The notes under the pieces: model-generated
The model's input: only the letters and a program-made list of their open reading frames with translations
What the model was told of the DNA's origin: nothing
The model's database searches: none
Source: Deroplatys truncata
Taxonomy: Eukaryota; Arthropoda; Insecta; Mantodea; Mantidae
Reading direction: 5' to 3'
DNA: 64,000 nt
NCBI GenBank assembly: GCA_030765065.1
Contig: CM060984.1
Coordinates: 100,793,488 to 100,857,487 of the forward strand
Shown: positions 31,728 through 43,737 of the stretch, piece after piece
Layout: the number at the start of each line of letters is the position of its first letter
How positions within the stretch are numbered: the first letter of the stretch is position 1
Program-made: the position numbers and the translations under genes

Positions 31728-31998
31728 GAGGATGCCGGTAGGTCGTTAAGGCCCGTTCTTGTGAGCCGGAGGTCCACGGTTCAAATTTCGCCAGGACCGT
31801 CCTCCCTGAGTGCAGTTTTTTTTTTCTTTCCAAATTTTTATGTTCTCATATGTGGTAAATGCCGGCGAAGTCCAAACTTATAGGTGGAATGTTTTCTTAT
31901 CAAACTTTCTTTTCCAATTATCACTTAATTTCATTAATAATCCGTGTGCACCGCCTATGTTAGCGTGTGAATTAAGAACGGGCGTTAAACACTAGTAA
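31728..31998 (+). mobile_element. tRNA-headed SINE, family C
   Basis: The head GATGCCGGTAGGTCGTTAAGG is shortened here to its A-box part GGTAGGTCGTTAAGG. The B-box-like ACGGTTCAAATTTCGCC follows. The body ends near GAATTAAGAACGGGCGTTAA. Related copies lie at 35,466, 38,725 (minus) and 40,107. Confidence 0.75.
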
Positions 31999-32189
31999 AT
32001 TTTAGATATCCCCTATATATTATACCATTTGTATTAAAGTTGTTCTACCCGCTTTATCTGATCACAATACAAACGTCCGGTAGAAACAATTTAAAATGTT
32101 ACATTTATTTCTACATTGGTACATGGAAGATGAAAACATCAGCCTAAATTTTACATACAGTAAAGAAAAGTTTTCTCCCACTAAACAAA

Positions 32190-32745
32190 AAGTGTGGTGC
32201 TACTTACATGTGACTTTTCCTACCTACTATTTTATATATTTTTTTCTATAAATTATTCTTAAGAAGCTTATTTGTATATCTTCTTCATGTTAATCGAGAT
32301 AAGCGTTTACAGAAATTGTATTCTCACACAGTTCGTTGCAGGTTGCTTTATGCTGGCTTTGAAATTTCATACGTTTTGCATGTCATCACAGAAATACAGG
32401 TGATTTAGCACCTCAAAATATGTACGATAAACTATTGCAAAATCCAATATATGAGAAATGGTTCATGTCAGAAAAATTTTATTGTTCCTCACATAGTGTG
32501 TTTGAAGGAAATCTAGATTTATCTTCTTATTTATCTCGTAGAATTTACCATTTATACCAAGTTATACATACGAAACTCGTTCAGAATGAAAATGACTTCA
32601 TATGATGTTCTATAGAAAATTCATATACATATATATGATGCAATTTTTGAGAAAATAAAAAATGACGAAAGCTTTCCAATATAAAGGTTAATTTGAGGTG
32701 GGAAATTTTCTTTAGAATCTTCGTGTCATATCTTTGGAAGACTCT
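32190..32745 (-). repeat. R1 dispersed repeat, degenerate
   Basis: Recognisable by CTTCATGTTAATCGAGATAA near 32,284 and CTTCGTGTCATATCTTTGGA near 32,717. Confidence 0.5.
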
Positions 32746-32956
32746 GAAAAAGCAAAAGGAAAAGAAACAAATTAAGTGTTTCATATATCACAAGAAGAGA
32801 AATATCTATAAATATATAATTTTTCTTCGGGTGGAAGTGGGAACTGATCTCGACGATTGGTAACTCAGCATAACTATTTAGAAATCTAATGAATTCTCAA
32901 TATCAATGAAAATTTAAAACAAACGTAAAAGCCATGGAAGATAAGAAAACAAGACT

Positions 32957-33230
32957 ACCTCTATAGTCGAGTGCTCAGCATTCTGGCAGAGGTACTGGGT
33001 TCAATATGTGGCTGGGGCGGGGAAATTGTTCTTTAATCCACAAGTAGGTATATAGAAGTAGAGGACGACCAGCTAAATGATGAAGCGAGAAACTATAATA
33101 AGGAGCAGGTACAGAACAAAATGATCTAAACCAGAATATTTGTCGTTGATGATGACAAAATCATTCCTTACCTTCCACAGTCTGTAAGTACGAATGTGCT
33201 CCTAAATAAAATCTATAAATACCAACAGTT
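32957..33230 (+). mobile_element. tRNA-headed SINE, family A, degenerate
   Basis: TATAGTCGAGTGCTCAGCAT and GGTACTGGGTTCAATATGTG resemble A- and B-box regions of family A; the body has decayed. Confidence 0.5.
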
Positions 33231-33592
33231 TAAAAACCTTCATTCAACGAGTTAGTTATTTCTAAAGTCAATGTCCCCGAGATGACCATAGAAGTTAATA
33301 CAAATGAAACAAAAAAACATATTAAAGGCAGTTACTAAAAGAAAAATCCGTAAAGTGCCTTGAAATTTTGAACTATTTTTTATTTATTTCGAAAGAATTT
33401 ATTAAAATTCTTTTAAGAGTTGAATGTCGATTTGTATAAAGATCTTCGGGCACCGAAAAGCAGGGCCAGTTGAACACAGTTTGTCAACATCCAGTTATTT
33501 CTCTCGATGCTATGGGAATAGAAAATTTCAAGTCAGTAGGCTATATAGCGACCCTTTTGTAACATTTGTCTATCGCTTTAGTCTCCTGTATT

Positions 33593-33880
33593 TTATTTTT
33601 TTAGTTCCATTTATACCCCGCCTTTAACTACATTTGTCTTATCGGCGACCTTTGGAACTTATTACCTATTGACAATGATGTTAACTCGTGTAACACTTGT
33701 CAATGGGTTTCTTGCACTTTTGGTTTTTTAATCATTAGATCATACACACATTCATAATTTCAGACTCTGGAGGATAGGGATTAATCTTGGCTAGACAAAT
33801 TTCCAGCCCCAACCGGAATCGAACCCAGGACCTCTCGCACAGCAGACACTTGCTCTATCGACTGAGCTACGGGACCAGCC
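33593..33880 (-). mobile_element. tRNA-headed SINE, family A, with target duplication
   Basis: The minus-strand head GGCTGGTCCCGTAGCTCAGT is followed by the B box GGTTCGATTCCGG; both pol III boxes are near-consensus. The A-rich tail is at the low-coordinate end. A perfect 11-bp duplication TCTCCTGTATT flanks it (33,582-33,592 and 33,881-33,891), the mark of LINE-mediated insertion, so this copy is fairly young. Confidence 0.85.
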
Positions 33881-33894
33881 TCTCCTGTATTGTA

Positions 33895-34055
33895 CGTATA
33901 GCATAATGTGCAATGAAACTATTTTTGAAAATGTTTATCTCGATTAACATTTAGTAAAAAGGAAAATAAGACTTTGCAAGAATAGTTCTAGAAACTATGC
34001 AAAAATAAACTATAGTAGCTAGAGAATGTAATACATCAGATTTTTAATGCACAAC
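33895..34055 (+). repeat. R1 dispersed repeat, 3' fragment
   Basis: Last 160 bp of R1 ending GTAATACATCAGATTTTT. Confidence 0.5.
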
Positions 34056-34785
34056 TTTTCTCTAATTTTGTTCACCAAGAAACTAGAGCACAGTTAATAA
34101 TTAATAATTGTGGCCTCGGAGAACTTCAAAGTTACAATTGATTTGTGTGTGATAAACTAGTTAACCTTATTGTAATTTAAGAACAGATTTTTTTCCAACT
34201 CACAAGGAATTTGAACTTCAGCCACTGTTAGCTGCAATAACACAGTGATATCATTAGCTAACATAATAGTCAATACGTTTGAGGTTACAAAACAAAGAAA
34301 AACAGAGAACGAAGCAACAAAAAATTACACACAAAATACGAAGCCACGTAATATGTTGAAAAACCGCACTTCCGTTTAGACTATCTGACCTTTATCTCAT
34401 TCTGCTTCCTTGGTGATCTAAAAACGTTCCCAAGAATTTAACCGGCACTCAGGTTTCTGAGAAACCATTCGTCGTAGCGTCAGTATACCTACTTGTGCAG
34501 ACGCACACTTTAATCGCAGTTCTTGAATAAACACTCATTCTCTTTCATATAACAACGGATTCCTAAAGGAAGAGAGGCAAGGAGATTACTGTGTGTGCGT
34601 ACGTGCGTGCGTTTGTGTGTATGTGTAAGGTTTATAAGAACCTTAAAATTTGAATTCCAAATGACAAAGATTTATAAGATCTGATTTCTAGAATACGAAC
34701 AGGTCATAGTCATAAATGAGCATATCTGCAAGACGTTTTTGATACTCAATGCTATTGAATAATTTTTAACATCATTTAACCTACG
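34056..34785. other. No feature recognised
   Basis: AT-rich, with a short GT-rich stretch near 34,590-34,625. No repeat family or gene assigned. Confidence 0.4.
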
Positions 34786-34789
34786 ATGA

Positions 34790-34970
34790 ATGGATGTTAG
34801 GGTCTATAGAGCTCAAAATTATCCGACATTCATGTTTACAGGATAAGGTAAAACACCGGGAAAAACAACATTTTTTGGTTAACTCACCCTAACTAAAATT
34901 CCAACTCTGGACCTCAAGAATGTGAGACAGACACGCGACCTACTTCCACATCACGGAGCTGGGCAAAGTA
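34790..34970 (-). mobile_element. tRNA-headed SINE, family B
   Basis: Minus-strand copy, body matching 54,064-54,300 and head GTGTCTGTCTCACATTCTTG; the B box has decayed. Confidence 0.6.
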
Positions 34971-35059
34971 ACTATTATTCTATAGAATATGTGTATAAAA
35001 TAAAACAAAACTTGCAAATATTTCATTCCATAATCTTCATGATTATGGCACGAGTGTCA

Positions 35060-35060
<1 letters not shown>

Positions 35061-35117
<57 letters not shown>
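35061..35117. repeat. (TTA)n microsatellite
   Basis: About 19 ATT units. It creates long Tyr or Asn runs in translation that are not genes. Confidence 0.9.
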
Positions 35118-35465
35118 GTATAATATTATGTAGGAGATAATAAATATAGTAAAACTACTGTATTTAGTAGGATAAATATAGTAGAAACGATGGAAAGTAA
35201 AAGAGATAATTAGTATACGCACTTTTGTAGAATGCACTCACTCCGTAGTCCTCTCCATGTGTTAAATTACCATCCAACTGGTAGAAGAAATGTTACCCAA
35301 AAAAGCAATGGCTTTAACTGTAGCCGGAACGGATCTTAAGGTTCAAACCGTATAGTTTATGGTGATAATATTATTATATTAATGTTAATATAGCCTATGT
35401 CCATTGGGAAAAACAGTACTTTTCAATGATGAAAGAAATACATACCACACACGCACACACACTGA

Positions 35466-35690
35466 CATGGATGCCGAGGTCGTTATTGCATGACTCGTGG
35501 ACGGGAGGTCCGCGGCGCAATTCCTGTCAAGAATTTTGACTGCGGTTTTTTCCAGGTGTTCCTCGATCTTCACAACTTGCAAATGCCAGAAAGGTACCCT
35601 AAACTTAGGCCTGGAACGTTTCCTTCCACAATAACCATTTCCTTTCACGTATCATCAGTAGAGCTCGGTATTTGCCTATTTTGTTCCTCT
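35466..35690 (+). mobile_element. tRNA-headed SINE, family C
   Basis: Head GGATGCCGAGGTCGTTATTG and body TTGCAAATGCCAGAAAGGTA match the 40,107 copy. Confidence 0.65.
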
Positions 35691-36640
35691 GTTTAGAATC
35701 GTAGGTTTTGTATATATAAATCTGTTTCATGCTTACTAAAGTAAAATATACTAATATTATACTGCCTATAATTACCTATTTTCATAGTGTCCCTTTCGTA
35801 GCTTAAGGGCCTATTATCGTCTTTTTTATAATTGAGAACTTTCATCAAGGATTTTGCCTATTACAATTTCATTATTTTTGTTATTGGTGTTTATTTATTA
35901 ATACTATTTATTTGTGTGATGTTAACTTTAGTATTGCAATTAATATTTCGCATTCTGAGCCAATGAGCCGTTCTTGACAACATGCCTGAGGAAGTTTGTA
36001 ATACGAGCTTTCCGTTTCTAACGCCAGGAGTTGCATTGTTTCGTGTAATAGTAATATAGAGCAGCTTAGCACAATAAAGTCTGTAAAATGGCCAACTACA
36101 AAAATCTATTGGTTTACGACTGGGGAATCGATCATTTTAGTATTAATTCATCGGTTTCTTCATTAATACGATGGCTTTTGTTTTCTACTTCCCGCATGGA
36201 GAAAGCACAGTACTGACCTGGTTGCAAACACATCAATAACCTCTTTAACAGTAATATTAAACAGACTGGATAATAATTATAAATCAGTGTGGGAGTGTAA
36301 AAGAGAGAAATCACTTAAAATGATCATAGGGTTTGCCATAAAAAATACATACAGAAGAGTATAAGTTTAAATAAATAATGCTTACTTCATTAAGAGAATA
36401 GTGGAGTTTAGTAAATTTAACATATGGTTAATGGCTACTGATATTTCTACACTGTTCTGTATCATATCAAAATGTGTTTTTAAGTAGTAAGTTAATAAAT
36501 GATTGTGCCCACTTCCATGCTTATCATTACTGGTAGTGAGTATATAGTGGCTATTTTAATTGTTTTAGCGTTGTTACGCCGAGCTCTAATTACATATCAA
36601 TGCCCACCACCTGTGGTATGTAGTATGAATGAATGATTTA
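35691..36640. other. No feature recognised
   Basis: AT-rich, unassigned; no frame or repeat support. Confidence 0.45.
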
Positions 36641-36649
36641 TTGTCTCCT

Positions 36650-37810
36650 TTGAACTTACATACAATTTATACAATGTTTACAATACAATGGAGTTGTATA
36701 TTATTTCTCTTCCCCTTATATTTAACATTCTATTGTATATATATATACACATAGTTTTTCACCATTTACTTTTTTGCCTTGTTACCCTTTTTCCGTTTCT
36801 TCTCCAATTTGCTTCACCACATTAATCTAATTTTTCCTAAATATTTTCCTGCTTTCTCCATATATTCATTTTATCTTGTATTGAAAATCTTCCTAACTTT
36901 TAGCTGTATTGGTAATTTTTTCATTTCTCTAGTATTAAATTCTCTCTTTCTTTATCTGTATCTTCGCATTCCAGAATATAATTCCAATTGTCACGTAATC
37001 CATTAGCACATCTCTCCCCCCTCCTTCTTCTCCATATTAGACCACTTAAACCATGCATACGCATTCTGGCCTCTTTGTGGCATACTTTGATGTATCTTCC
37101 TTTTCCTCATTCCGTTTTAAAATATTTATAATCTATTAATGGCTTTTTTCCCTTGAAACTACATAGAATTTCCTCCAATCTTGTTCTAATTTATTTCCAG
37201 AAACCCTTACTTTTGTTGTTTCTTTCTTCCCATGTTTCCCCCATTTCTTCTCCTAATTCTTGCAATGTTATCTGTATCTTATCCATTCACGTTTCTTTTT
37301 TCCCCATTTTCTCCTGCACAACCAAACATTGCTTTATCATCTCATTTTCCTCTAGTAGCTTTACTCTGAAACCAGTATTTGATTGCCCTTTCTACCATTT
37401 TACCTTTAGCTCCCGCCCTCCCTAGTTTTGCTTGTGCTACTCCATTCGGTGAACTCCTTGGTAATTCCAGGCTTATTTTACAAAAATTCCTATGTATAAC
37501 ATCTACATTTTCCCATTCTTTTTCCAGCCCCCATATCTCTGCTGCGTATAACATCCTTGTTTCCACCACTGTGTTATATATCCTTTCTTACCACGCAATT
37601 TGCATTTCTGGTATTTTGTTCACACATGCAGTATTTACGTGTATTGCTTGTTAGCTTATTTCCCTTTTGCTAGTACTTTCTTCTTTTGTTCTTCATTTTT
37701 CGGTCCTTTTAGGCTATATCCTTTATTAAAAGTCATGATTTTCGATTTCTTTTTGTTTATTTACAACCCTCAATCTTTACAGTATTTGCCAATTGGTATG
37801 TAGTAAGAAC
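36650..37810 (-). pseudogene. 3' fragment of a non-LTR retrotransposon (LINE)
   Basis: Minus-strand translation in several frames shows the C-terminal part of a LINE reverse-transcriptase protein. KSKIMTFNKGYSLKG lies near 37,720. AAEIWGLEKEW is followed by VDVIHRNFCK near 37,500. A terminal cysteine-containing stretch (RCANGLRDNWNYILECED) lies near 37,000, resembling the usual GLR..W.HILEC motif. Stops and frameshifts break it, and the 5' part of the element is absent, as is usual for 5'-truncated insertions. The clade cannot be fixed from this part. Confidence 0.6.
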
Positions 37811-37837
37811 GGGTATTAAACACTACTAAAACATCCC

Positions 37838-37861
37838 CCCCCCACACACACACACACACAA
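37838..37861. repeat. C-run and (CA)n tract
   Basis: About nine Cs followed by CA units. Confidence 0.85.
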
Positions 37862-38720
37862 ATTTTCTCTTTTTATAATATTAGTGTAGATTACAATAAA
37901 TCGTAAAAATAAAACCATAGCATTTTAAAAATATGACATTTTAGAACCTATATCACACTTGGAGTTCTCCTGAAAGTTATAGGTAACCTGCTTGAAAATT
38001 ATGATAGCTGCAGAATTTAATACCAGACGTAATCAAAACTTAAGTAAAAACAGATTCCAGCACTAACACAGTCCTGTTTAAATAAGAATTGCAGCTTTGA
38101 AAAGAGAAATATGAATAAATGCTGTAATTTATATTAATAGAATCAAAACAAAAATTGTATCCATTGTTCCGTTGTCTTAAATCGCAGTTTTATTCAGAGA
38201 TATTTCTATATTACTTTTGAAGGTAACTTTTTTAAATACTGCAATAATCACTTTGCACATTCAAAAGTTGCTCAAGGTCATGAGTTGCAAAGTTGCTGAG
38301 GAGGTTGTTCAGATCATTAGGCCACTGTGTCAGCACAAGCACGCGTATTGTCTTGAGATTTTACGAGTGTGTGAGGTAAACCATGCCTACGTACATACGA
38401 TCCAATCTATTACTCGTGACTAATGTTGCATAAATTAATTACATCACAATGACGTAGGGCACTAACCGTCGACAGAACAGCTTATAAACAGCTGATCTTC
38501 TCCAGACCGGGTAGCTGCCGGTATTTCCTGAAGGGACGTAGTTTCCTGGCCGTTACCTCAATGGATTTGTTCAGCAGGTAAGTCACGTATATCAAATACA
38601 AGGGAACGTTTGCAGGCCATGCTCCAGGAAATGGCTTCTCAACTAATCGTACGTAAACCTCCGCACTGAAGCAAAAGTGTCCGTCAGAAAGTTATACTGA
38701 TTGTAAGTACCAGCACTTTT
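37862..38720. other. No feature recognised
   Basis: A 68-codon open frame near 38,217-38,423 has no recognisable family and is not supported as a gene. The rest is unassigned. Confidence 0.4.
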
Positions 38721-38724
38721 AATA

Positions 38725-38968
38725 GTGTTTAACACTCGTTCGTATTACACACGGCACCACAGGCGGTGGATACTGATACATGAAATGAAATTATAATTGG
38801 GAAAGAACTTTGGGGAGGAAACGTTCTTGACTTTGCCAGGATTGAGGACTGAGGAAACACTAGAAAAAAAAACTGTCAGGAAGGACGGTCCTGGCGGGAT
38901 TTGAACCACAGACCTGTTAAGAGCCCATGCCCTAAACACCTCGGCTACCCTGTCGGTAGGAGTATGGT
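38725..38968 (-). mobile_element. tRNA-headed SINE, family C
   Basis: Minus-strand head CCGACAGGGTAGCCGAGGTG has a good A box, and GGTTCAAATCCCGCCAGG a good B box. The body matches 31,728-31,998. Confidence 0.78.
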
Positions 38969-38974
38969 TGCAGG

Positions 38975-39540
38975 AACAAAAGTAGGTCAAGTTTGTTTAG
39001 TATTTTGTTTAACCTTAACAAAACTAAGTGTAAGACATTACACAGAGCACTATTAAATCAGTTTTCTCCAATAAATATCTAATACTAAGTATTACAGACT
39101 AACTAAATAAATCACTAATACCATAATAAATGTGCGGAAATGCTTATTTTGACCCTTGTACCACAAAACCAAGCATTTCTTTTGTAAAAATTGCTACTGT
39201 ACATTTAACATCCCGCGTTGAATCACTGGAAAAGGTTGAAAAGCCCTACACTGGAAGCTTGTTTCATGCATGGAAAACATTGTGTAGATACACACATTTA
39301 TTAAATATAAACAAGCATTTCCCGGCGGAGTTAATCTCAAAAAACACCCAATATATTAATCTAGTCAAGTAAATACATTCAGCGAACGAATGGCTTATCT
39401 GAGCATTCACCGTCAGGTTCATTAGCGAGGATACGAGGTAGCAAAATGAAAGTAGGTCACTCGATCACATGTCGCCAAACATCCATCTCTTGCAGAACAA
39501 CTGTTTTTTCTGTCGATAATAATCTATCGAAATTCCGGTT
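38975..39540. other. No feature recognised
   Basis: AT-rich, unassigned sequence between a SINE and an R1 copy. Confidence 0.4.
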
Positions 39541-40105
39541 TTATACTTTCTCTATCACGTATATAGTAGGTAGAGAAATTATTCCATTCCACGCAAAAAT
39601 TCGATACGGAGATTTCACCGGAAATACATGTTTTTAGGTCCCTGAATTAAAAAAAAGGCATTTTCAGGAAAAGGTCCGTATGTTTGAACAGCATAACTCG
39701 AAAATGAAAATTCGGATAAATAACAAAATTGGTATTTAAGTTCGGTATCTTTCAAAGATGCGACATGAAGATTTTCAAGAAAATGTCCCAACCCCAAACT
39801 ACCCTTTACTAAAAAGGGTTTTCGAAATATTTTAATTTCTCAAAACTGTCTAACGCTTTTTATTAAAGTACCATATATTAAAGATAGCAAATGAATTGTA
39901 TATGTTGAATTTTCTGGGATTAGCCTGTGAAGGAATTTTGTATAATCTTTTATAACAATTTATTTCAATTAAGTCTTTTGGGCATAAAGTATTTCCGAGA
40001 TATCCGTAATTAATGGTTGAGAATTGTTCAATACTTTCTCATTCTTTTAAAGTACTGTCGACATTCAATTTGTTTCTCGCGATTGCATAGATAGAGCATG
40101 GAATT
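39541..40105 (+). repeat. R1 dispersed repeat, partial
   Basis: Starts TACTTTCTCTATCACGTATA; older subfamily. A family C SINE follows. Confidence 0.65.
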
Positions 40106-40106
40106 T

Positions 40107-40320
40107 TAAGGCCAGCATACGGGAAATCCGCGGTTCACATCTCACCATTGAAACTGAAAACCTCCCTGAATAAGGCTTTTTCCAGTCTTCTTAATTGGCA
40201 AATGCCGGTTAAGTACACTAATCTTAGATTTGGAATGTTTCCTTTTGAAACTTTTGTTCCCCAATTTATCATTGTATTTCATGTATCATCAATGTCACCG
40301 CCTGTGATGCCGTATGTAGT
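40107..40320 (+). mobile_element. tRNA-headed SINE, family C, truncated head
   Basis: Body from CCTCCCTGAATAAGGCTTTT through TGGCAAATGCCGGTTAAGTA; the tRNA-like head is partly lost. It abuts an R1 copy on each side. Confidence 0.6.
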
Positions 40321-41135
40321 AAGATGTGTTGCATTCTTATTACTTTCTCTACTCTCTATGCAAACCATTCTTATGAAAGCTTATTTTCCTGCTTCATTTT
40401 AGACGAGATAAACCTTTGCAACAATAGCTACATTACACATTTCGTTATAGGTACAAAGGGAACAGCGATATTCAAATGTTTAAGAACAGGACGCTATATG
40501 CTGCCTTAAAATTCCATACTGTTTCCATGCAATCGCGAGAAACAACTGTATGGGACAAGACTTTAAAGAATGCCAAAGTATTGAACAATTCGTGCCATTA
40601 TAACGGATATCTCGGAAACGGTTTGTGCCACAAAAGTTATTTGAAATAAATTGTGTGTATTAGAGAGATCTACATTTTTTGTGTAGGGTGCTTTGTCTAT
40701 CGCTTAACATTTACCAGTTATACAAGATTATACAAAATTCCCTTCGAATGGATACTTGTAATTTAGATATCTTTAATATATCGTATTTTAATAAAAATCG
40801 TTTCCTATTTTTGAGAAAATAAAAAAGTCATAGTTTTACGTGTAAAGGATAGTTGGGGTGGGGGATTTTCTTGAAAATCCTCGTGTTACATGTTTGGATA
40901 TTACTGAACTAAATCCTAAGATGGGTATTTTTCCGACTTTTCGTTTTTGAGTTATGGTGCTCACAGACAGACACACATACACAACGCACACACACACGGA
41001 CCTTTTTTCTAAACATGTTTTTCTTGGATTCAGAGGGCCTCGCAATCTATATTTCCGGTTTATCTGACATGAAAGTTTTGGATGAAATATAATACTTCCT
41101 CTACTTACTGTAAGTACGTAGTAGAGAAAGTAAAA
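40320..41135 (-). repeat. R1 dispersed repeat
   Basis: Older-subfamily copy with a CA tract near 40,968-41,000, ending GTAGTAGAGAAAGTAAAAAA. Confidence 0.7.
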
Positions 41136-42495
41136 AAATCCTTGTATATCACATTCACGTGACCTTCTCTGGTCATTAACATTTATTTATATGTTTATAC
41201 TTCTTCTACAAACAATTCTTTCAAAAGCTGATTTGTCTATCTGCATCATGTTAATGAAGATAAAACGTTTGCAAAAATTCTTTCATTACACATTTCATGT
41301 AATTAAAAAGGAAATACAAGAGACGAAAGTCAAATCTGTAAACTGAGGGTTGCTATATATGCTATACTTTTTGCATGATACTAAGAAACATCAGAAGAAA
41401 CAAAAGAATGGTGCCTTAGAACTTCAAAATAGTGTAGAAGTATTAGAAAAGTTAAACTAATGGTAACGAAATTGTTGTTGCCATAAAGAAAACTTTGACA
41501 TAGGATTAGAACTGCGAAGCGGCGGGGGGGGGGTTGGTCAGCACCAATCAAGGAATTAGGATATTGTACCAACCCCTAGGAGGGGACTCCTCCAGGAGGG
41601 AGGGATGAGTTGAAACACTGAGCGGCCGGAACCAGGAGCGACGGCACAGCAACGATAGGGTGCCTACAGTTTCCAGATATCTACCCCGGGCAATCGGACA
41701 GGCAGACCGAGAACCTCCACATAGGTTCCAACGCCCCTCTTGGGGGCGGTCCTTTAACTCTAGCAACCAGACGAAGGACGGAATAAGTTCACAGAGAGCA
41801 TCCTTTTTCCCTGCCATGCTGCACTGAAACTCTATCGCCGACACTTCCAACCCTGAAAGTGACCAAACGGGATGAAGTATAAAGGAAATCATTAATTGAA
41901 CGAAATGGAGAGACAGGAAATTCGGGGGTGTGAAAGAAACCACTCCAGCATTCGCCTGATGATCCGGGAAAACTTCCGGGGTCAGAGTGGGCGGTCGTCG
42001 GGGATCGAACCAAGAACCTCCCAAATGCGGTAACTTTGACATAATTTGTGTGTTTTAGAGGTCTGTGTTTTTGTGGAGTAAGCTTTTATATATCTGTTAT
42101 GGTTTACCAGACGAACAAAGTTATACAAAATTCTTTCAAATGGAGAGAATTTCGCAGGCTATCCACAACAACATTTTATTACACATGAAAATATCTTATA
42201 CACATATTAATTAGGCATTACATTCATTTCTGAGAAAATAAAAAATAACGAGAAAGCTTCCTTGTAAGGGGTGGATTGGGGTAGAGGTTTGTATCATATC
42301 CTTGAAGGATACTCAACTTACATATCATTTGGTATTTATCTGCTTTTTCGTTTTTGTTTTTATAGTTATGCTATTCATACACACAATAGTGCACTCGTAC
42401 TTTTTTTAAAAAAATGCTTGTTTCCTGAGGGGTCAGGAGCCTCTAAACGTATGTTATCGTTAAAACCTACATACCGAATTTTTTAGTGCAATACA
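41136..42495 (-). repeat. R1 dispersed repeat interrupted by a SINE
   Basis: R1 sequence at 41,136-41,514 and 42,031-42,495 is one copy, split by the SINE-like insertion at about 41,515-42,030. Confidence 0.6.
41515..42030 (-). mobile_element. SINE-like insertion, family D, inside R1
   Basis: GGGATCGAACCAAGAACCTC at its right end is the reverse of a tRNA-like B-box region. The body, with GGAGGGACTCC-type and TGCACTGAAACTC segments, parallels 56,050-56,603. GC content is well above the flanks. Confidence 0.6.
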
Positions 42496-42499
42496 ACAC

Positions 42500-42790
42500 G
42501 AATACTACATCATGCTAACCCCCCAAGTCCAGAGGTTCAGGATTCGATTCCCAGCTGCAGGATGGAATTTTTCTTTAGCCAGGATTATTCCCCAATTTCC
42601 CTAGTCTGTAAATATGAATGAGAGTGTAAATACGTGTGTGAGTTTAATAACCAAAAGTAATACAAACGTAAAGATAACACACCACTGTAAGCGAGTGAAC
42701 ATGATTGCTGGTGAGCAATTGTTATAAAGGCAAAGCCGCCAATATAACCTTGATGTCAAAGGCGGCATATAAATGGAACATTAAAAAAAA
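42500..42790 (+). mobile_element. tRNA-headed SINE, family A
   Basis: B-box region GGTTCAGGATTCGATTCCCA; body ends AAGGCGGCATATAAATGGAA with an A tail. Confidence 0.7.
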
Positions 42791-42795
42791 CAGTA

Positions 42796-43061
42796 AAGCT
42801 TCATCTACCTACCGCAGGATACAATAGAAAAAGTGATTAATAACATAAGCTAGGTAGTTTTAGAAGGGCATCAATTGCTTCCTACTATACCAACTGCCAT
42901 GCTTAGAAGACAAGTAGGTAATGGAAAGCGGCATAGCGCTATGACAAACATTTTTGTTTTAGGTTGGTACCATGTTACGATGTTAGGATACAATTTTTCT
43001 TCCCACTTTCTCAGACTGCGGAATGGCACGCGAAATGGCACGTGGTGTGGTTAAATTGTGC
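42796..43061. other. No feature recognised
   Basis: Short unassigned spacer. Confidence 0.4.
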
Positions 43062-43735
43062 TTTTACTTTATCTATCACGTAAGTAGGTAGATAGATAGG
43101 TAGAGAAGGTGTTGCATTCCATCTAAAAATTCGATATCGAGATTTCATCGCAAAGATTTTGAGGCCCATGAATTAAAAAAAAAGAAAAAAGATTTTTAGT
43201 AAAAGGTCGTGTGTGTGTATTTGTGTGTGTGTGTGTGAGTGAGAGAGAGAGAGAACAACATAACTGTAAAATTAAATGCGGGATGAATACGAAATTTGGT
43301 ATTTGAGTTCAGTATCTTCCAATGATGTGACACGAATATTTAAAAAAAAAAAATAATTTCCCAACCTACACTACATTTTATATGGAAATTTCTTGTAAGT
43401 GTTCTTTTTTTGTCAAAAATAGCTCTAACGATTTTGATTAAAATGGATATATTTAAGATATCTACTTATAATGTATATCTGGAATTTTCTGGGAGTAATC
43501 TTTGAAGTCCTATAAGGTATATGCAAAAAATTACCTCACAAAAAATGAAGAGCTTTTTAAAACACACAATTTAATTCAAATAACGTTTTCTGTATCATCA
43601 GCCTGTCCGAAATATCTATTATGGTTAGTTTTAATTTTTCAAAACTGCCATTTTTTAAACCACTGCTATTTTTCGGGATGTCATGGAAAGAGCATGGAAT
43701 TCCCAGTTCAGCATTTAGCAATACCTGATTAGGAA
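43062..43735 (+). repeat. R1 dispersed repeat
   Basis: Older-subfamily copy with a TG/GA tract at 43,207-43,255. Confidence 0.6.
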
Positions 43736-43737
43736 TC

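Noticed and set aside
33812-33880. Apparent tRNA gene on the minus strand
   Set aside because: It is the head of a SINE: the body, A-rich tail and 11-bp target duplication extend well beyond tRNA length. Similar heads elsewhere in the window were treated the same way.
34922-35237. Frames with long Tyr or Asn runs
   Set aside because: They are translations of the (TTA)n microsatellite.
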